DNA of 64,000 bases from Aurantimonas aggregata (GTDB lineage Bacteria > Pseudomonadota > Alphaproteobacteria > Rhizobiales > Rhizobiaceae): NCBI RefSeq assembly GCF_010500835.1, contig NZ_JAAAMJ010000001.1, positions 186,001 to 250,000 of the forward strand, read 5' to 3'. Under the pieces are notes generated by a model. The model ran no database searches, was not told the DNA's origin, and saw only the letters and a program-made list of their open reading frames with translations. Positions 35,505 through 45,123 of this stretch are shown here, one piece after another. The stretch's first letter is position 1. The number at the start of each line of letters is the position of its first letter. The position numbers and the translations under genes are program-made.

Positions 35505-36452
35505 ATGGCTCTTCTCGGACGCACCGCCAACGGGCTGTTCTGGATGTTCCGCTACATCGAGCGCGCCGACAACATGGCGCGCCTGGTGGAGGCGGGCCTG
35601 CGCATATCGCTCACCAACCTGTCCGCCGAACCGGACGAGTGGCAGTCGGTGCTGGTCTCGGCCGGGGTCGAGAATGCCTATCTGGAAAAATACGACGACT
35701 TCGATGCCGACTCGGTCATCGACTTCCTGCTGCGCGACCGGGACAATCCGTCGAGCATCCGCTCCTGCTTCGACACGGCGCGAAGCAATGGCCGCATGGT
35801 GCGGACCGCCCTCACCCGCGACCTCTGGGAGACCGTCAACGAAAGCTGGCTGATCGTGAAGCAGCGCCTCGCCGCGCCCGTCAGCCAGCGCGAGCTGCCG
35901 GCGGTGCTGGACATGGTCAAGCGGCAGTCGGCGCTGATCCGCGGCGCCTTCTACGGCACCATGCTGCGCAACGAGATCTTCGACTTCTGCAACACGGGGT
36001 CCTTCGTCGAGCGGGCTGACAACACGGCCCGGATCCTCGACGTCAAATACTGGGTGCTGCTGCCCGAGCACTCCTCGGTCGGCTCGTCCCTCGACAATTT
36101 CCACTGGGTCTCGATCCTGCGCTCGGTCTCGGCGCATCGCTCCTACGCGTGGGAGTACAACAACGACTACCAGGCGACGAGCATCATCGACTTCCTGATG
36201 CTCAACCGCCGGATGCCGCGCTCGCTCGCCTACTGCTACAAGGCGCTGGAAGAGAGCCTGACCTATCTCAACCGCAACCACGAATCCCACCACCCCTGTC
36301 ACCTGACCGCCGCCGGGCTCAACCGGCGCTTTGCCGAGACGTCGGTTCAGGAAATCATCGATGGCGGGCTGCACGAGTTTCTCGAGAGCTTCATCGTCGA
36401 GAACAACCGCCTCGCCGTGGAGATTGCCAAGAGCTATCGCTTCTACCCCTGA
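35505..36452 (+). CDS. Alpha-E domain-containing protein (DUF403)
   Basis: This 315-residue, mostly helical protein begins LLGRTANGLFWMFRYIERADNMARLVEAGLR, the hallmark of the alpha-E family. IRSCFDTARSNGRMVRTALTRDLWE and ILRSVSAHRSYAWEYN are also typical. The function is unknown. It nearly always accompanies the circularly permuted ATP-grasp protein, as here, 55 bases downstream. Confidence 0.87.
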   Translation: MALLGRTANGLFWMFRYIERADNMARLVEAGLRISLTNLSAEPDEWQSVLVSAGVENAYLEKYDDFDADSVIDFLLRDRDNPSSIRSCFDTARSNGRMVRTALTRDLWETVNESWLIVKQRLAAPVSQRELPAVLDMVKRQSALIRGAFYGTMLRNEIFDFCNTGSFVERADNTARILDVKYWVLLPEHSSVGSSLDNFHWVSILRSVSAHRSYAWEYNNDYQATSIIDFLMLNRRMPRSLAYCYKALEESLTYLNRNHESHHPCHLTAAGLNRRFAETSVQEIIDGGLHEFLESFIVENNRLAVEIAKSYRFYP

Positions 36453-36615
36453 CGGAAGAGATTGCTCACCGCAGGCCTTGGCGAGGCAAATCGTCCTGAT
36501 TGCGGTGAAGATCGAGGGAATCGGTTCGCCAGCGATTGCGGCTTCAGCCGCATCGTCTAATGATCCCCCGGCGCGAAGCGGCGAGTCCGGCGCGATTCGG
36601 GGGTATCGAAAAGCG

Positions 36616-37347
36616 ATGACGTACTGCGTCGGTCTCTCCGTCGACCAGGGCCTGATCTTCATGTCCGACAGCCGCACCAACGCCGGTGTCGACAATATCT
36701 CCGTCGTGTCGAAGATGAAGGTCTGGGAAGTGCCGGGCGAGCGCTTCCTGTGCCTGCTCAGCGCCGGCAACCTCGCGACGACCCAGGCGACCATCTCGCT
36801 GCTCGACGAGCGCGGACTGGCGCCGGCAGAGCGCAACCCGTCGATCCTCACCCAGCCCTCGATGTTCCAGACCGCCAAGCTCGTCGGCGAGACCGTCAAG
36901 GAAGTGATCTCCTACACGACACCCGCCGGCCAGTCGGCCGACGCGATGTTCTCGGGCTCGTTCATCCTCGGCGGCCAGATCAAGGGCGGCAAGCCGCGGA
37001 TCTTCCTGATCTATCCGCAGGGCAACTTCATCGAGGCCGGTGCCGACAATCCATTCTTCCAGATCGGCGAGCACAAATACGGCCGGCCGATCATCATCCG
37101 CACCTATGATCCGAAGATGTCACTGGAGGAATGCGCCAAGCTGCTGCTGGTCTCCTTCGATTCGACGATTCGCTCGAACCTCTCAGTCGGCCTGCCGATC
37201 GACATGCAGTTCTACGAGGCCGACAGCCTGAAGGCCGGCTACAAGCGCCGCTTCGACAAGAACGATCCCTATTACCAGACGATCTCCGAGGGCTGGTCCG
37301 ACGCCCTGAAGAGCGCCTTCGACGCGTTGCCGCCCTTCGAGCGCTGA
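36616..37347 (+). CDS. Anbu proteasome-like peptidase (ancestral beta subunit)
   Basis: This 243-residue protein begins MTYCVGLSVDQGLIFMSDSRTNAG, as in Anbu, a bacterial relative of proteasome beta subunits and HslV. Thr2 is the expected N-terminal nucleophile after methionine removal. GGQIKGGKPRIFLIYPQGNFIEA and SFDSTIRSNLSVGLPIDM are family segments. Anbu clusters typically hold ATP-grasp, alpha-E and a transglutaminase-like protease; the last is absent here. The role of Anbu is not settled; links to nitrogen limitation have been proposed for relatives. Confidence 0.9.
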   Translation: MTYCVGLSVDQGLIFMSDSRTNAGVDNISVVSKMKVWEVPGERFLCLLSAGNLATTQATISLLDERGLAPAERNPSILTQPSMFQTAKLVGETVKEVISYTTPAGQSADAMFSGSFILGGQIKGGKPRIFLIYPQGNFIEAGADNPFFQIGEHKYGRPIIIRTYDPKMSLEECAKLLLVSFDSTIRSNLSVGLPIDMQFYEADSLKAGYKRRFDKNDPYYQTISEGWSDALKSAFDALPPFER

Positions 37348-37376
37348 CACGGCATAAGACCTCCGAGGACCCGACC

Positions 37377-37991
37377 ATGGCGACGACCCTCCTGCGCACG
37401 CTTGCCGATCTCGAGGCTGTCTACGGCGAGCCGGTCCGCGGCTCGCTGATGAAGGAGATCGATCACCTCTCGGCGCACTACCGAACCTTCGTCCAGCATG
37501 CGCCCTTCGTGCTGGTCGCGAGCGCCGGTCCCGGCGGGCTCGACTGCTCGCCGCGCGGCGACGCGCCCGGCTTCGTCACCGTTGCCGACGAGAAGACGCT
37601 GCTGCTGCCGGACCGGCGCGGCAACAACCGCGTCGACACGTTGCGCAACGTCGTCGCGGATCCGCGCGTCGCGCTGCTGTTCCTCGTGCCGGGCGTCGGC
37701 GAGACGCTGCGGGTCAACGGCACGGCCGAGATCGACGTCGATCCCGAACTGCTGGCAAGCTTCGCCATCCAGGGCAAGGCGCCCCGCTCGGTGCTGCGCG
37801 TGCATGTCGAGCGGGTCTACTTCCAGTGCCAGAAGGCGCTGGTGCGCTCCCACCTGTGGGACCCGGGCACGCGAATCGAACGCAGCCAGCTGCCGAGCAC
37901 CGGCGAGATCCTCGCGGCGCTCGACCGCGAGGTCGACGCGGCGGCCTACGATGCCGCCTATCCCGAGCGCATGCGCCAGACGATCTATTGA
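37377..37991 (+). CDS. Pyridoxamine 5'-phosphate oxidase family protein (FMN-dependent, MSMEG_1061-like)
   Basis: This 204-residue protein matches the flavin-binding PPOX-like family: FVLVASAGPGGLDCSPRGDAPGFV, LLLPDRRGNNRVDTLRNVV and VALLFLVPGVGETLRVNGTAEI. Such proteins bind FMN or F420-like flavins; the substrate is unknown and a true pyridoxamine phosphate oxidase is unlikely. The ATG at 37377 lies 29 bases after the anbu stop, so the gene may be co-transcribed with that cluster. Confidence 0.83.
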   Translation: MATTLLRTLADLEAVYGEPVRGSLMKEIDHLSAHYRTFVQHAPFVLVASAGPGGLDCSPRGDAPGFVTVADEKTLLLPDRRGNNRVDTLRNVVADPRVALLFLVPGVGETLRVNGTAEIDVDPELLASFAIQGKAPRSVLRVHVERVYFQCQKALVRSHLWDPGTRIERSQLPSTGEILAALDREVDAAAYDAAYPERMRQTIY

Positions 37992-38022
37992 GTGACGCGC
38001 AGCGCCGGGTCGGACAAGACCA

Positions 38023-38385
38023 TTACGGATCGCGCCGCAGCCCCTTCGCCGCCAGCTCGTCCAGATAGGTCTGCCAGCGCTGTGCCGCGTCGCGGGCGAG
38101 TTCGGCGAGATAGCTCCAGGAATAGATGCCGCTGTCGTGGCGGTCGTCGAAGACGATGCGGACGGCGTAGCGGCCGATCGGCCGGACGTCGGTGATCCGC
38201 ACGTCACGCTTGCCGCCGATCGTCTTGCGCTGCTCCGGCGAATGGCCCTGCACCTCCGCCGACGGCGACATCACCCGCAGCATCTCGGCCGACAATTCGT
38301 CCCTTGTACCGCCCGGCTGGACCAGGATCAGGGTCTGGCGGTCGGGGCTGACGCGGATTTCCTCGGGGGGCTGGGATGCTGTCAT
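38023..38385 (-). CDS. DUF971 domain-containing protein
   Basis: This 120-residue protein has the DUF971 pattern: [21 protein letters not shown] at the N-terminus, then [27 protein letters not shown]. The domain also occurs at the N-terminus of gamma-butyrobetaine hydroxylase-like proteins and in proteins linked to iron-sulfur or Mrp/NBP35 biology. As here, it often neighbours molybdenum-cofactor genes. It is divergent from moaA across about 115 bases. Function not known. Confidence 0.83.
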   Translation of the reverse strand: MTASQPPEEIRVSPDRQTLILVQPGGTRDELSAEMLRVMSPSAEVQGHSPEQRKTIGGKRDVRITDVRPIGRYAVRIVFDDRHDSGIYSWSYLAELARDAAQRWQTYLDELAAKGLRRDP

Positions 38386-38501
38386 TGCGGATGCGGTCCT
38401 ATCGTATGCGTTTCGGCTTTTCGCCGGCGTGCCGGCTTTGTGTGTCGGCGACTGCGGTTAGCGGCTTGACCCAGGGTGGCGGGGCTTCCACATTCCGGCC
38501 A

Positions 38502-39548
38502 ATGGATATCACCCGCCTTCTCGACCCCGCCGTCTCGCCCGTTCCGTTCGGATCGGAGATGATGGATCCGTTCGGCCGCAGTATCACCTATCTGCGCGTC
38601 TCGGTCACCGATCGCTGCGATTTCCGCTGCGTCTACTGCATGGCGGAGGACATGACGTTCCTGCCGAAGCGCGATCTCCTGTCGCTCGAGGAACTCGACC
38701 GGCTGGCCAGCTGCTTCGTCGAGAAGGGCGTCAAGCGTCTGCGACTCACCGGCGGCGAGCCGCTGGTGCGCAAGAACATCATGCACCTGATCCGCTCGCT
38801 GTCCCGCCATCTGGAAAGCGGCGCGCTGGAAGAGCTGACCCTGACCACCAACGGTTCGCAGCTCGCGCGCTTCGCGCCGGAGCTCGCCGATTGCGGCGTC
38901 CGACGCCTGAACGTGTCGCTCGACACGCTCGATCCGGACAAGTTCCGCCAGATCACCCGCTGGGGCGAACTCGACAAGGTGATGGCCGGCATCCGCGCGG
39001 CCCAGGCGGCCGGCATCGGCATCAAGCTGAACGCCGTCGCGCTCAAGGGCTTCAACGACGGCGAAATCCCCTCGATGATCGAGTGGGCGCATGGCGAAGG
39101 CATCGACCTGACGCTCATCGAGACCATGCCGATGGGCGAGATCGACGAGGACCGCACCGACCAGTATCTGCCGCTGACCCAGGTCCGCGCCGACCTTGCC
39201 GAGCGCTGGACGCTGCGCGACATCCCGTACAAGACGGGGGGCCCGGCCCGCTACGTCGAGGTCGCAGAGACCGGCGGGCGGCTGGGGTTCATCACGCCGA
39301 TGTCCCACAATTTCTGCGAAAGCTGCAATCGCGTCCGCATCACCTGCACCGGCACGCTGTTCATGTGCCTCGGCCAGGAAGACGCCGCCGACCTCCGCGC
39401 GCCATTGCGCGCCTCGGAAGGGAACGAATTGCTGTCAAATGCCATTGACGAGGCGATCGGCCGCAAGCCGAAGGGCCATGACTTCGTCATCGACCGCGCG
39501 ACGCGGAAACCTTCGGTCTCACGGCACATGAGCGTGACCGGAGGATGA
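38502..39548 (+). CDS. moaA: GTP 3',8-cyclase MoaA
   Basis: This 348-residue radical SAM enzyme catalyses the first step of molybdenum cofactor synthesis, forming 3',8-cyclo-GTP. The N-terminal cluster motif CDFRCVYC covers Cys39, Cys43 and Cys46. The C-terminal [18 protein letters not shown] supplies the second [4Fe-4S] cluster. The C-terminus ends in the catalytically important double glycine (VTGG). The start at 38502 gives the family length; the frame is open further upstream without similarity. No other moa genes are adjacent. Confidence 0.96.
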   Translation: MDITRLLDPAVSPVPFGSEMMDPFGRSITYLRVSVTDRCDFRCVYCMAEDMTFLPKRDLLSLEELDRLASCFVEKGVKRLRLTGGEPLVRKNIMHLIRSLSRHLESGALEELTLTTNGSQLARFAPELADCGVRRLNVSLDTLDPDKFRQITRWGELDKVMAGIRAAQAAGIGIKLNAVALKGFNDGEIPSMIEWAHGEGIDLTLIETMPMGEIDEDRTDQYLPLTQVRADLAERWTLRDIPYKTGGPARYVEVAETGGRLGFITPMSHNFCESCNRVRITCTGTLFMCLGQEDAADLRAPLRASEGNELLSNAIDEAIGRKPKGHDFVIDRATRKPSVSRHMSVTGG

Positions 39549-39552
39549 TTCC

Positions 39553-40035
39553 GTGGCAATTCGACGACTGGCTCTGGCGGCAGCCGGGCTGACCCTCGCC
39601 TTCACGGCCGCGAGCCCCGCCTTGGCGGAGGACGTGACCTACCGAAACGAACGCTTCGGGACGACCGCCACTTTCCCGGCCGAGCTGTTTCCCGATCAGC
39701 TACCGGCGCCGACCAATGGCGACGGCCTCGGCTGGACGTCGCCCGAAGGGGCGGAGATATTCATCTACGCGCGACCGCGCCAGGACGGCGAAACGCCTCG
39801 CACCGTGGTGCGCGACCGCGGCTCGGTGGATGACGTCACCTACGACCGCTCCGGGCGGCGCTGGGTCGTCGTGTCGGGCTACCGGGACGGCCGCATCTTC
39901 TACGAGCGCTACATCTTCCGCGGCGATCTCGTGCATTCAGTGTCGATCCGTTATCCCGAGACACTGCGCGCCACCTACGATCCGCTGGTCGGTCCCGTGA
40001 CGATGTCCCTGCAGGGTCCGTCGAGCGGCTCATAG
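39553..40035 (+). CDS. Hypothetical secreted protein
   Basis: This 160-residue protein starts with a GTG and a clear Sec signal peptide (IRRLALAAAGLTLAFTAASPALA, cleavage before ED). The mature part is a small beta-rich domain (TYRNERFGTTATFPAELF, RWVVVSGYRDGRIFYERYIF). I do not recognise a family with a known role. It starts 4 bases after moaA and may be co-transcribed with it. It is probably periplasmic. Confidence 0.7.
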   Translation: MAIRRLALAAAGLTLAFTAASPALAEDVTYRNERFGTTATFPAELFPDQLPAPTNGDGLGWTSPEGAEIFIYARPRQDGETPRTVVRDRGSVDDVTYDRSGRRWVVVSGYRDGRIFYERYIFRGDLVHSVSIRYPETLRATYDPLVGPVTMSLQGPSSGS

Positions 40036-40168
40036 TCCTCGCCGGCTGGCAGAGATTGTCACTTCTGCAGGATCGCGCGGCAGACAACCGCAATGTGGCC
40101 TCGCCAAGCGGCAGGGGTGAGCGTAAGGGAGACTGATCGTCCCTTCCGCAGTTTTCCCGGCCGTCACC

Positions 40169-41065
40169 TTGCACAGCGACAATTTCCGCGCCGCCCTGTT
40201 CATGCTGTTGGCCATGGCGGGGTTCGTCGTCAACGACACCTTCGTCAAGATCGCCTCGACGGACATCCCGCCGGCGCAGATCATGGCGATACGCGGCGTC
40301 GCCGCATCGCTGTTCCTCGCGGTTCTCGCTTGGAAGCTGGGGGCACTGGGCCCGGTACGGCTGGCGCTGTCGCCGCGGCTGCTGCTGCGAACCGCCGCCG
40401 ACATCCTCGCCACGCTCTCCTACATCACCGCCCTCGGCCAGATGCCCATCGCCAACGCCTCGGCCATCTTCCAGGCGTTGCCGCTGGTGGTGACGCTGGG
40501 GGCCGCCCTGTTCCTCGGCGAACCGGTCGGCTGGCGACGCTGGTCGGCGATCATTGTCGGCTTCATCGGCGTGATGATCATCGTCCGGCCGGGCACCGAG
40601 GGATTTACGGTCTATTCGGTTGCCGTCCTCGCCTCTGTCGCCTTCTCGGCGGTCCGCGACCTTTCCACCCGCCGGATGGACCGGACGGTGCCGTCGATCT
40701 TCATCGCCCTGGTGACGGCCATCGCCGTGGGGCTGTTCGGATGGCTGCTGGTGCCATTCTCCGGCGGGTGGCAGCCCGTGTCGGCATCGATCCTTGTCAG
40801 CCTGACCGTCGCGGCGGCGGCGATCGCGGTCGGCTACATCTTCATCGTCCAGGCCATGCGGACCGGCGACATGGGCTTCGTCGCGCCGTTCCGCTATTCG
40901 ATCCTGCTCTATGCCTTGGTCATTGGCTATCTGCTTTTCGGCGACCTGCCCTCGCCGCTGACCCTGATCGGCTCGGCCATCGTCGTGGCGAGCGGCCTCT
41001 ACACGCTGTATCGCGAGCGCCTGCGCGGCGTCGTCAAGCTCCCGCCGACGCCGCAGGTGCACTGA
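40169..41065 (+). CDS. DMT superfamily transporter (EamA domains)
   Basis: This protein of up to 298 residues has ten hydrophobic segments in two EamA repeats (QMPIANASAIFQALPLVVTLGAALFLGEPVG and DMGFVAPFRYSILLYALVIGYLLFGDLP). The TTG start at 40169 is uncertain; the ATG at 40202 falls inside the first helix and seems too late. Substrate unknown. It is followed 67 bases later by an efflux transporter on the same strand. Confidence 0.82.
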   Translation: MHSDNFRAALFMLLAMAGFVVNDTFVKIASTDIPPAQIMAIRGVAASLFLAVLAWKLGALGPVRLALSPRLLLRTAADILATLSYITALGQMPIANASAIFQALPLVVTLGAALFLGEPVGWRRWSAIIVGFIGVMIIVRPGTEGFTVYSVAVLASVAFSAVRDLSTRRMDRTVPSIFIALVTAIAVGLFGWLLVPFSGGWQPVSASILVSLTVAAAAIAVGYIFIVQAMRTGDMGFVAPFRYSILLYALVIGYLLFGDLPSPLTLIGSAIVVASGLYTLYRERLRGVVKLPPTPQVH

Positions 41066-41132
41066 TGATCACCGTCCCGACCCGAAGCTGCCAGCCCGCT
41101 GCTTCGCCGCTCGATCCCGCAGGAAAGTCCGC

Positions 41133-42326
41133 ATGACCGACCAGACCACCATCGCCCGGCGCCCGATGCTCGTCACGCTGATGATCGCCTCGGCGCTGTC
41201 GCCGCTGGCGATCAACATCTTCATCCCCTCGATGACCTCGATCGCGCGTGACCTCCAGGCGGACGGGCCGACCATCGGACTCGGCCTGTCGCTTTATCTG
41301 ATCGCAACGGCGCTCATCCAGCTGATCGCCGGGCCGCTCTCCGACCGCTACGGCCGGCGTCCGGTGATCCTCTGGGGCATGGTGCTGTTCCTCGTCGGCA
41401 CGGCGATGTGCCTCGCCGCCGAGGGACCGGGGCTTTTCCTCGCCGGCCGCATCGTGCAGTCGGCCAGCGCCACCGGCATCGCCCTCTCCCGGGCGATCGT
41501 GCGCGACGTCTACAGCCGCGAGCGCGCCGCGGCGATGATCGGCTACGTGACGATGGGACTCGCCGTCGCGCCGATGGTGGGCCCCGCGCTCGGCGGCCTG
41601 ATGGACACCGCCTTCGGCTGGCGCAGCGTCTTCTGGCTGCTTGGCGGCGTCGGCGTCCTCACCGTCGGCCTGCTCGCCTTCGACCTCTCGGAGACCAACA
41701 GCGAGCGCGGCAAGCCGTTCTTCTCGCAGTTCGGCTCCTATGCGCTGCTGCTTCGATCGAGCGCCTTCTGGATCTATGTCGGCGCCTCGGCCCTCACCTC
41801 GGCGGTGTTCTTCGCGTTTCTCGGCGGCGCGCCGTTCATCGCCGTCGAGGTGCTTCACATGACGCCGGCTGGCTACGGCTTCTGGTTCATCCTCTGTTCG
41901 GTCGGCTACGTCGCCGGCAATTACGGCACCGCCCGCTATTCGGAACGCCTCGGCATCAAGACGATGATGGTCGCCGGTACCGTGCTGACGGTCTTCGCCG
42001 CCATCGTCGGAGCGGTGACAATCGGCGCCGGCCTGTTGTCCCCGTTGACGCTGTTCGGGCCGATGATGCTGGTCGGACTCGGCAACGGCCTGGTCTTGCC
42101 GACCGCGACCGCGGGCGGCGTGAGTGTCCGACCGGAATCAGCGGGCGCGGCGGCAGGGCTACTCGGTGCCTGCCAGATCGGCCTCGGCGCGGTCGCCTCG
42201 ATCCTGGCCGCGATTCTCGCTACCGGCGCTGGCGGCGCCTTCGGCATGGCGTTGCTGATGCTCGGCTTCGGCATCGCCGGCCTCGTCTGCACGCTGCTCG
42301 CCAAGCGGGTACGGACCACCGGCTGA
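41133..42326 (+). CDS. Bcr/CflA family multidrug efflux MFS transporter
   Basis: This 397-residue, twelve-helix protein matches the Bcr/CflA group: LSPLAINIFIPSMTSIARDLQ, the motif A region GPLSDRYGRRPVILWG, and RIVQSASATGIALSRAIVRDVYSRERAAAMIGYVTMG. Relatives export bicyclomycin, chloramphenicol or other small molecules by proton exchange. The actual substrate is unknown. Confidence 0.88.
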   Translation: MTDQTTIARRPMLVTLMIASALSPLAINIFIPSMTSIARDLQADGPTIGLGLSLYLIATALIQLIAGPLSDRYGRRPVILWGMVLFLVGTAMCLAAEGPGLFLAGRIVQSASATGIALSRAIVRDVYSRERAAAMIGYVTMGLAVAPMVGPALGGLMDTAFGWRSVFWLLGGVGVLTVGLLAFDLSETNSERGKPFFSQFGSYALLLRSSAFWIYVGASALTSAVFFAFLGGAPFIAVEVLHMTPAGYGFWFILCSVGYVAGNYGTARYSERLGIKTMMVAGTVLTVFAAIVGAVTIGAGLLSPLTLFGPMMLVGLGNGLVLPTATAGGVSVRPESAGAAAGLLGACQIGLGAVASILAAILATGAGGAFGMALLMLGFGIAGLVCTLLAKRVRTTG

Positions 42327-42458
42327 GATATCGGCGGACACGGCCTCGTCACGGTTGCCTTGCACGACGAAAAAATGGCAGCATCGCCTGTCTTCGCGGC
42401 ATGCTGCTTTTCCGGGCGTCCGAGCAGCGTGACCGCCAACAACAACGATGAGGTCTCC

Positions 42459-43256
42459 ATGCGATTCACCCGAACTCTCGCGCTCGCCACCGCGGTCGCT
42501 GCCCTGCTCGCCGGCCCTGCCGCCGCTCAGGAAAGCGATGCGGACAAGGATTGGTCAACCGTGGTGATCGGGACCGAAGGCGCCTACCCGCCCTTCAACT
42601 TTCTCGACGCGGCTGGTGAGCTCAAGGGCTTCGACGTCGATATCGCCAAGGCGCTCTGCGCCCAGATGGAGGTCGAATGCACCTTCGTCACCCAGGACTG
42701 GGACGGCATGATCCCGGCGCTGCAGAACGGCAATTTCGACGCGCTCGTCGCCTCGATGTCGATCACGCCGGAACGCCAGGAGCAGATCGACTTCTCCGAC
42801 AAATACTACCAGACCCCGCCGGCCATCGCCGTGCCGAAGGATTCCGACATCACGGAAGCCACGGCCGAGGCACTGTCGGGCAAGGCGATCGGCGCGCAGA
42901 CGGCGACCACCCACGCCCAGGCCGCCGAAGCGCTGTTTCCGGACGCCGACATCCGGCGCTATCCGACCGCGGAAGAGTACAAGCTCGACATCGAGAGCGG
43001 CCGCGTCGACGCGGTGATGGACGACGTCGTGGTCCTGTCGGAATGGCTCGACAGCGAAGCCGGCGCCTGCTGCAAGATCCTCGGCACGCTGCCGGCCGAC
43101 CCGGCCATCTACGGCAGCGGCGTCGGGATCGGGCTGCGCAAGGGCAATGAGAAGCTCAAGGGCATGTTCAACGAGGCGATCGCCGCGATCCGCGAGAACG
43201 GCACCTACAAGACGATTCAGGACCAGTATTTCGACTTCGACGTCTACGGCGAGTGA
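42459..43256 (+). CDS. Amino-acid ABC transporter substrate-binding protein (family 3)
   Basis: This 265-residue periplasmic protein has a signal peptide (MRFTRTLALATAVAALLAGPAAAQ) and the family 3 pattern VVIGTEGAYPPFNFLDAAGELKGFDVDIAKALC. Then come WDGMIPALQNGNFDALVASMSITPERQEQIDFSDKYY and KGNEKLKGMFNEAIAAIRENGTY. It resembles lysine/arginine/ornithine/histidine-binding proteins. GAGG lies 8 bases before the ATG. Two matching permease genes lie 1.2 kb downstream, separated by an opposite-strand gene. No ATPase gene is nearby. Confidence 0.9.
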   Translation: MRFTRTLALATAVAALLAGPAAAQESDADKDWSTVVIGTEGAYPPFNFLDAAGELKGFDVDIAKALCAQMEVECTFVTQDWDGMIPALQNGNFDALVASMSITPERQEQIDFSDKYYQTPPAIAVPKDSDITEATAEALSGKAIGAQTATTHAQAAEALFPDADIRRYPTAEEYKLDIESGRVDAVMDDVVVLSEWLDSEAGACCKILGTLPADPAIYGSGVGIGLRKGNEKLKGMFNEAIAAIRENGTYKTIQDQYFDFDVYGE

Positions 43257-43271
43257 AACTGGGTCACGAGA

Positions 43272-43301
43272 GAAGCGCGGCGTCCTGTGACGCCGCGCTT
43301 C
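43272..43301. terminator. Bidirectional hairpin terminator between convergent genes
   Basis: GAAGCGCGGCGTC (43272-43284) and GACGCCGCGCTTC (43289-43301) form a perfect 13-bp stem with a CTGT loop. It lies between the converging binding-protein and metallo-hydrolase genes. There is no long T tract on either side, but the stem is strong and well placed. Confidence 0.75.
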
Positions 43302-43315
43302 AGGCAACGATGCGA

Positions 43316-44290
43316 TCAGAGATCGTAGGTCCAGGGGGACGGCTGGAACACGTAGGTTCCGTCCTGCGAGCCCTTCACGACATGACCGACGCCCGGGAAC
43401 GAGATGTGCATGCCGGCGACGCGGGTACGCTCCGTCGCCACCTCCGCGAGGATCGCCTGGCGTGTTGCGATGGCCGTCTCGGGGTCGGCATCGAAGGCGA
43501 CGCCGATGTCGGGCCTTGCGATTTGAACCGGCGCGACATGGACGATATCGCCCCACACCAGAAGACTGTCCTCGCCGCTGCCGACCAGGAAGCCGCAATG
43601 GCCCGGCGTATGGCCGAAGAGCTCGCGCGCGGTGATGCCGGGCACCACTTCCGCCGAACCGGTGAACGTCTTGACGCGATCACCATAGGTTTCGACCACC
43701 GCGCTGGCGGCGTCGAAGAACGGCTTGAACTCTTCGGGTGCGGCGTTGCGGTTGTCCGCGCTCGTCCAGAAGGCGGCCTCGATTTCGTGGACGTGGACGT
43801 CGGCATTCGGGAAAGCCGGCTGACCATCCACCAGCATCGCGCCGATATGATCGGGATGCAGATGCGTCAGCAGCACCGCGGTGACGGCATCCGGAGCGAT
43901 GCCGGCTGCCTCGAGGCCGGGCATCAGCTGTCCAAGGCTTGGCAACATGCCGGCACCCCCGGCATCGATCAGCACGGTCTGATCTGCCATCTGTACGACA
44001 TAGGCGTTGACGCCGGTGATCACCGGCGAGACGGCGGGCACGAAGGCGGCCGCGAGGATCTCGTTGGCCGCCTCGGGGGTGACGTTGGAGAGCAGCGCGG
44101 TCTCGATGGCGAGGAAGCCGTCGGAAATCGCCGTGACGGTCGCCTCGCCGACCTTGAGGCGCTGGATGGCGACGACCTGGGAGACGCCACCCGCGGCGGC
44201 GGTTTGCGCGTTCGCCGGGACAAGCGCAAGTTTGACCAGAACGGGCGCGGCAAGCGCTCCGGCAAGCAGCGTGCGTCGGGACATCGTCAT
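43316..44290 (-). CDS. MBL-fold metallo-hydrolase with Tat signal
   Basis: This 324-residue protein has an N-terminal twin-arginine signal (MSRRTLLAGALAAPVLVKLAL) and the metallo-beta-lactamase zinc motif LLTHLHPDHIGAM (HxHxDH near residue 141). FGHTPGHCGFLVGSGEDSLLVWGDIVH follows. It should be exported folded to the periplasm. Relatives include acyl-homoserine lactonases and other lactone or ester hydrolases; the substrate here is unknown. It separates an amino-acid binding protein from its likely permeases. Confidence 0.87.
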   Translation of the reverse strand: MTMSRRTLLAGALAAPVLVKLALVPANAQTAAAGGVSQVVAIQRLKVGEATVTAISDGFLAIETALLSNVTPEAANEILAAAFVPAVSPVITGVNAYVVQMADQTVLIDAGGAGMLPSLGQLMPGLEAAGIAPDAVTAVLLTHLHPDHIGAMLVDGQPAFPNADVHVHEIEAAFWTSADNRNAAPEEFKPFFDAASAVVETYGDRVKTFTGSAEVVPGITARELFGHTPGHCGFLVGSGEDSLLVWGDIVHVAPVQIARPDIGVAFDADPETAIATRQAILAEVATERTRVAGMHISFPGVGHVVKGSQDGTYVFQPSPWTYDL

Positions 44291-44412
44291 GACGAGAAGT
44301 ACTCCGTGATCGGGAGGCAGACACTAGCCATGTCCCGGCAGGCCGCAAGGCTATCCGCAGGCGAACGATCCGTAGATCAAACGGAGACGCACCGGATCGA
44401 GGGGCGCGCCTG

Positions 44413-45123
44413 ATGCAGGAGGCGCTGGTTCTCCTTGGCTTCGGCGAGACCGGATGGGGCGACGACATCGCCGCCGGCGTCCTCGTCACCGTGTCGCTGT
44501 CGCTGGCGACGCTGCCGATCGGCCTCGTCGCCGGCTTCCTGCTGTCGCTCGGAAAGCAGTCGGAGGACCGGCTGCTCAATCTTTCCGCCAATATCTACAC
44601 GACGATCTTTCGCGGCCTGCCGGAGCTGCTGACGCTGTTCCTGGTCTATTTCGGCCTGAACAGCGCGCTACGCTCGCTGAGCAGCGCGAGCGGCCTTCCC
44701 GACATCGCGCTGTCGAGCTTCGTCTCGGGCATGCTCGCCCTCGGCCTTGTCTTTTCCGCCTTCGCCAGCGAGGTATTTCTCTCCGCCTTCCGCGCCATCC
44801 CGCGCGGCCAGACCGAGGGCGGCATGGCGCTCGGTCTCAGCCGCTGGCGCGTGATGCTCTTGATCATCGTGCCGCAGCTGATCCGCATCGCCCTGCCCGG
44901 TCTCTCCAATCTCTGGATGAACCTCCTCAAGGACACCGCCCTCGTCTCGGTCATCGGCCTTGCCGACATCTTGCGCCAGGCCGGCATCGCCGCGCGGGTG
45001 AGCCGCGAGCCTTTCCTGTTCTTCGGCGTCGCGATCATGCTCTATCTCGTCCTCACCATCGTCTCGTCGGTGGCGATCGGCGGCATCGATCGCTGGACGA
45101 AGCGCGGTGAGGCCGTGCGATGA
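44413..45123 (+). CDS. Amino-acid ABC transporter permease (HisQ type)
   Basis: This 236-residue inner-membrane protein has about five helices and the family pattern FRGLPELLTLFLVYFG near residue 70. The ATPase-contact EAA loop reads GGMALGLSRWRVMLLIIVPQLIRIALPGLSN. It overlaps the next permease by 4 bases (ATGA). Together they should form the heteromeric channel for the binding protein at 42.5 kb. Confidence 0.9.
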   Translation: MQEALVLLGFGETGWGDDIAAGVLVTVSLSLATLPIGLVAGFLLSLGKQSEDRLLNLSANIYTTIFRGLPELLTLFLVYFGLNSALRSLSSASGLPDIALSSFVSGMLALGLVFSAFASEVFLSAFRAIPRGQTEGGMALGLSRWRVMLLIIVPQLIRIALPGLSNLWMNLLKDTALVSVIGLADILRQAGIAARVSREPFLFFGVAIMLYLVLTIVSSVAIGGIDRWTKRGEAVR

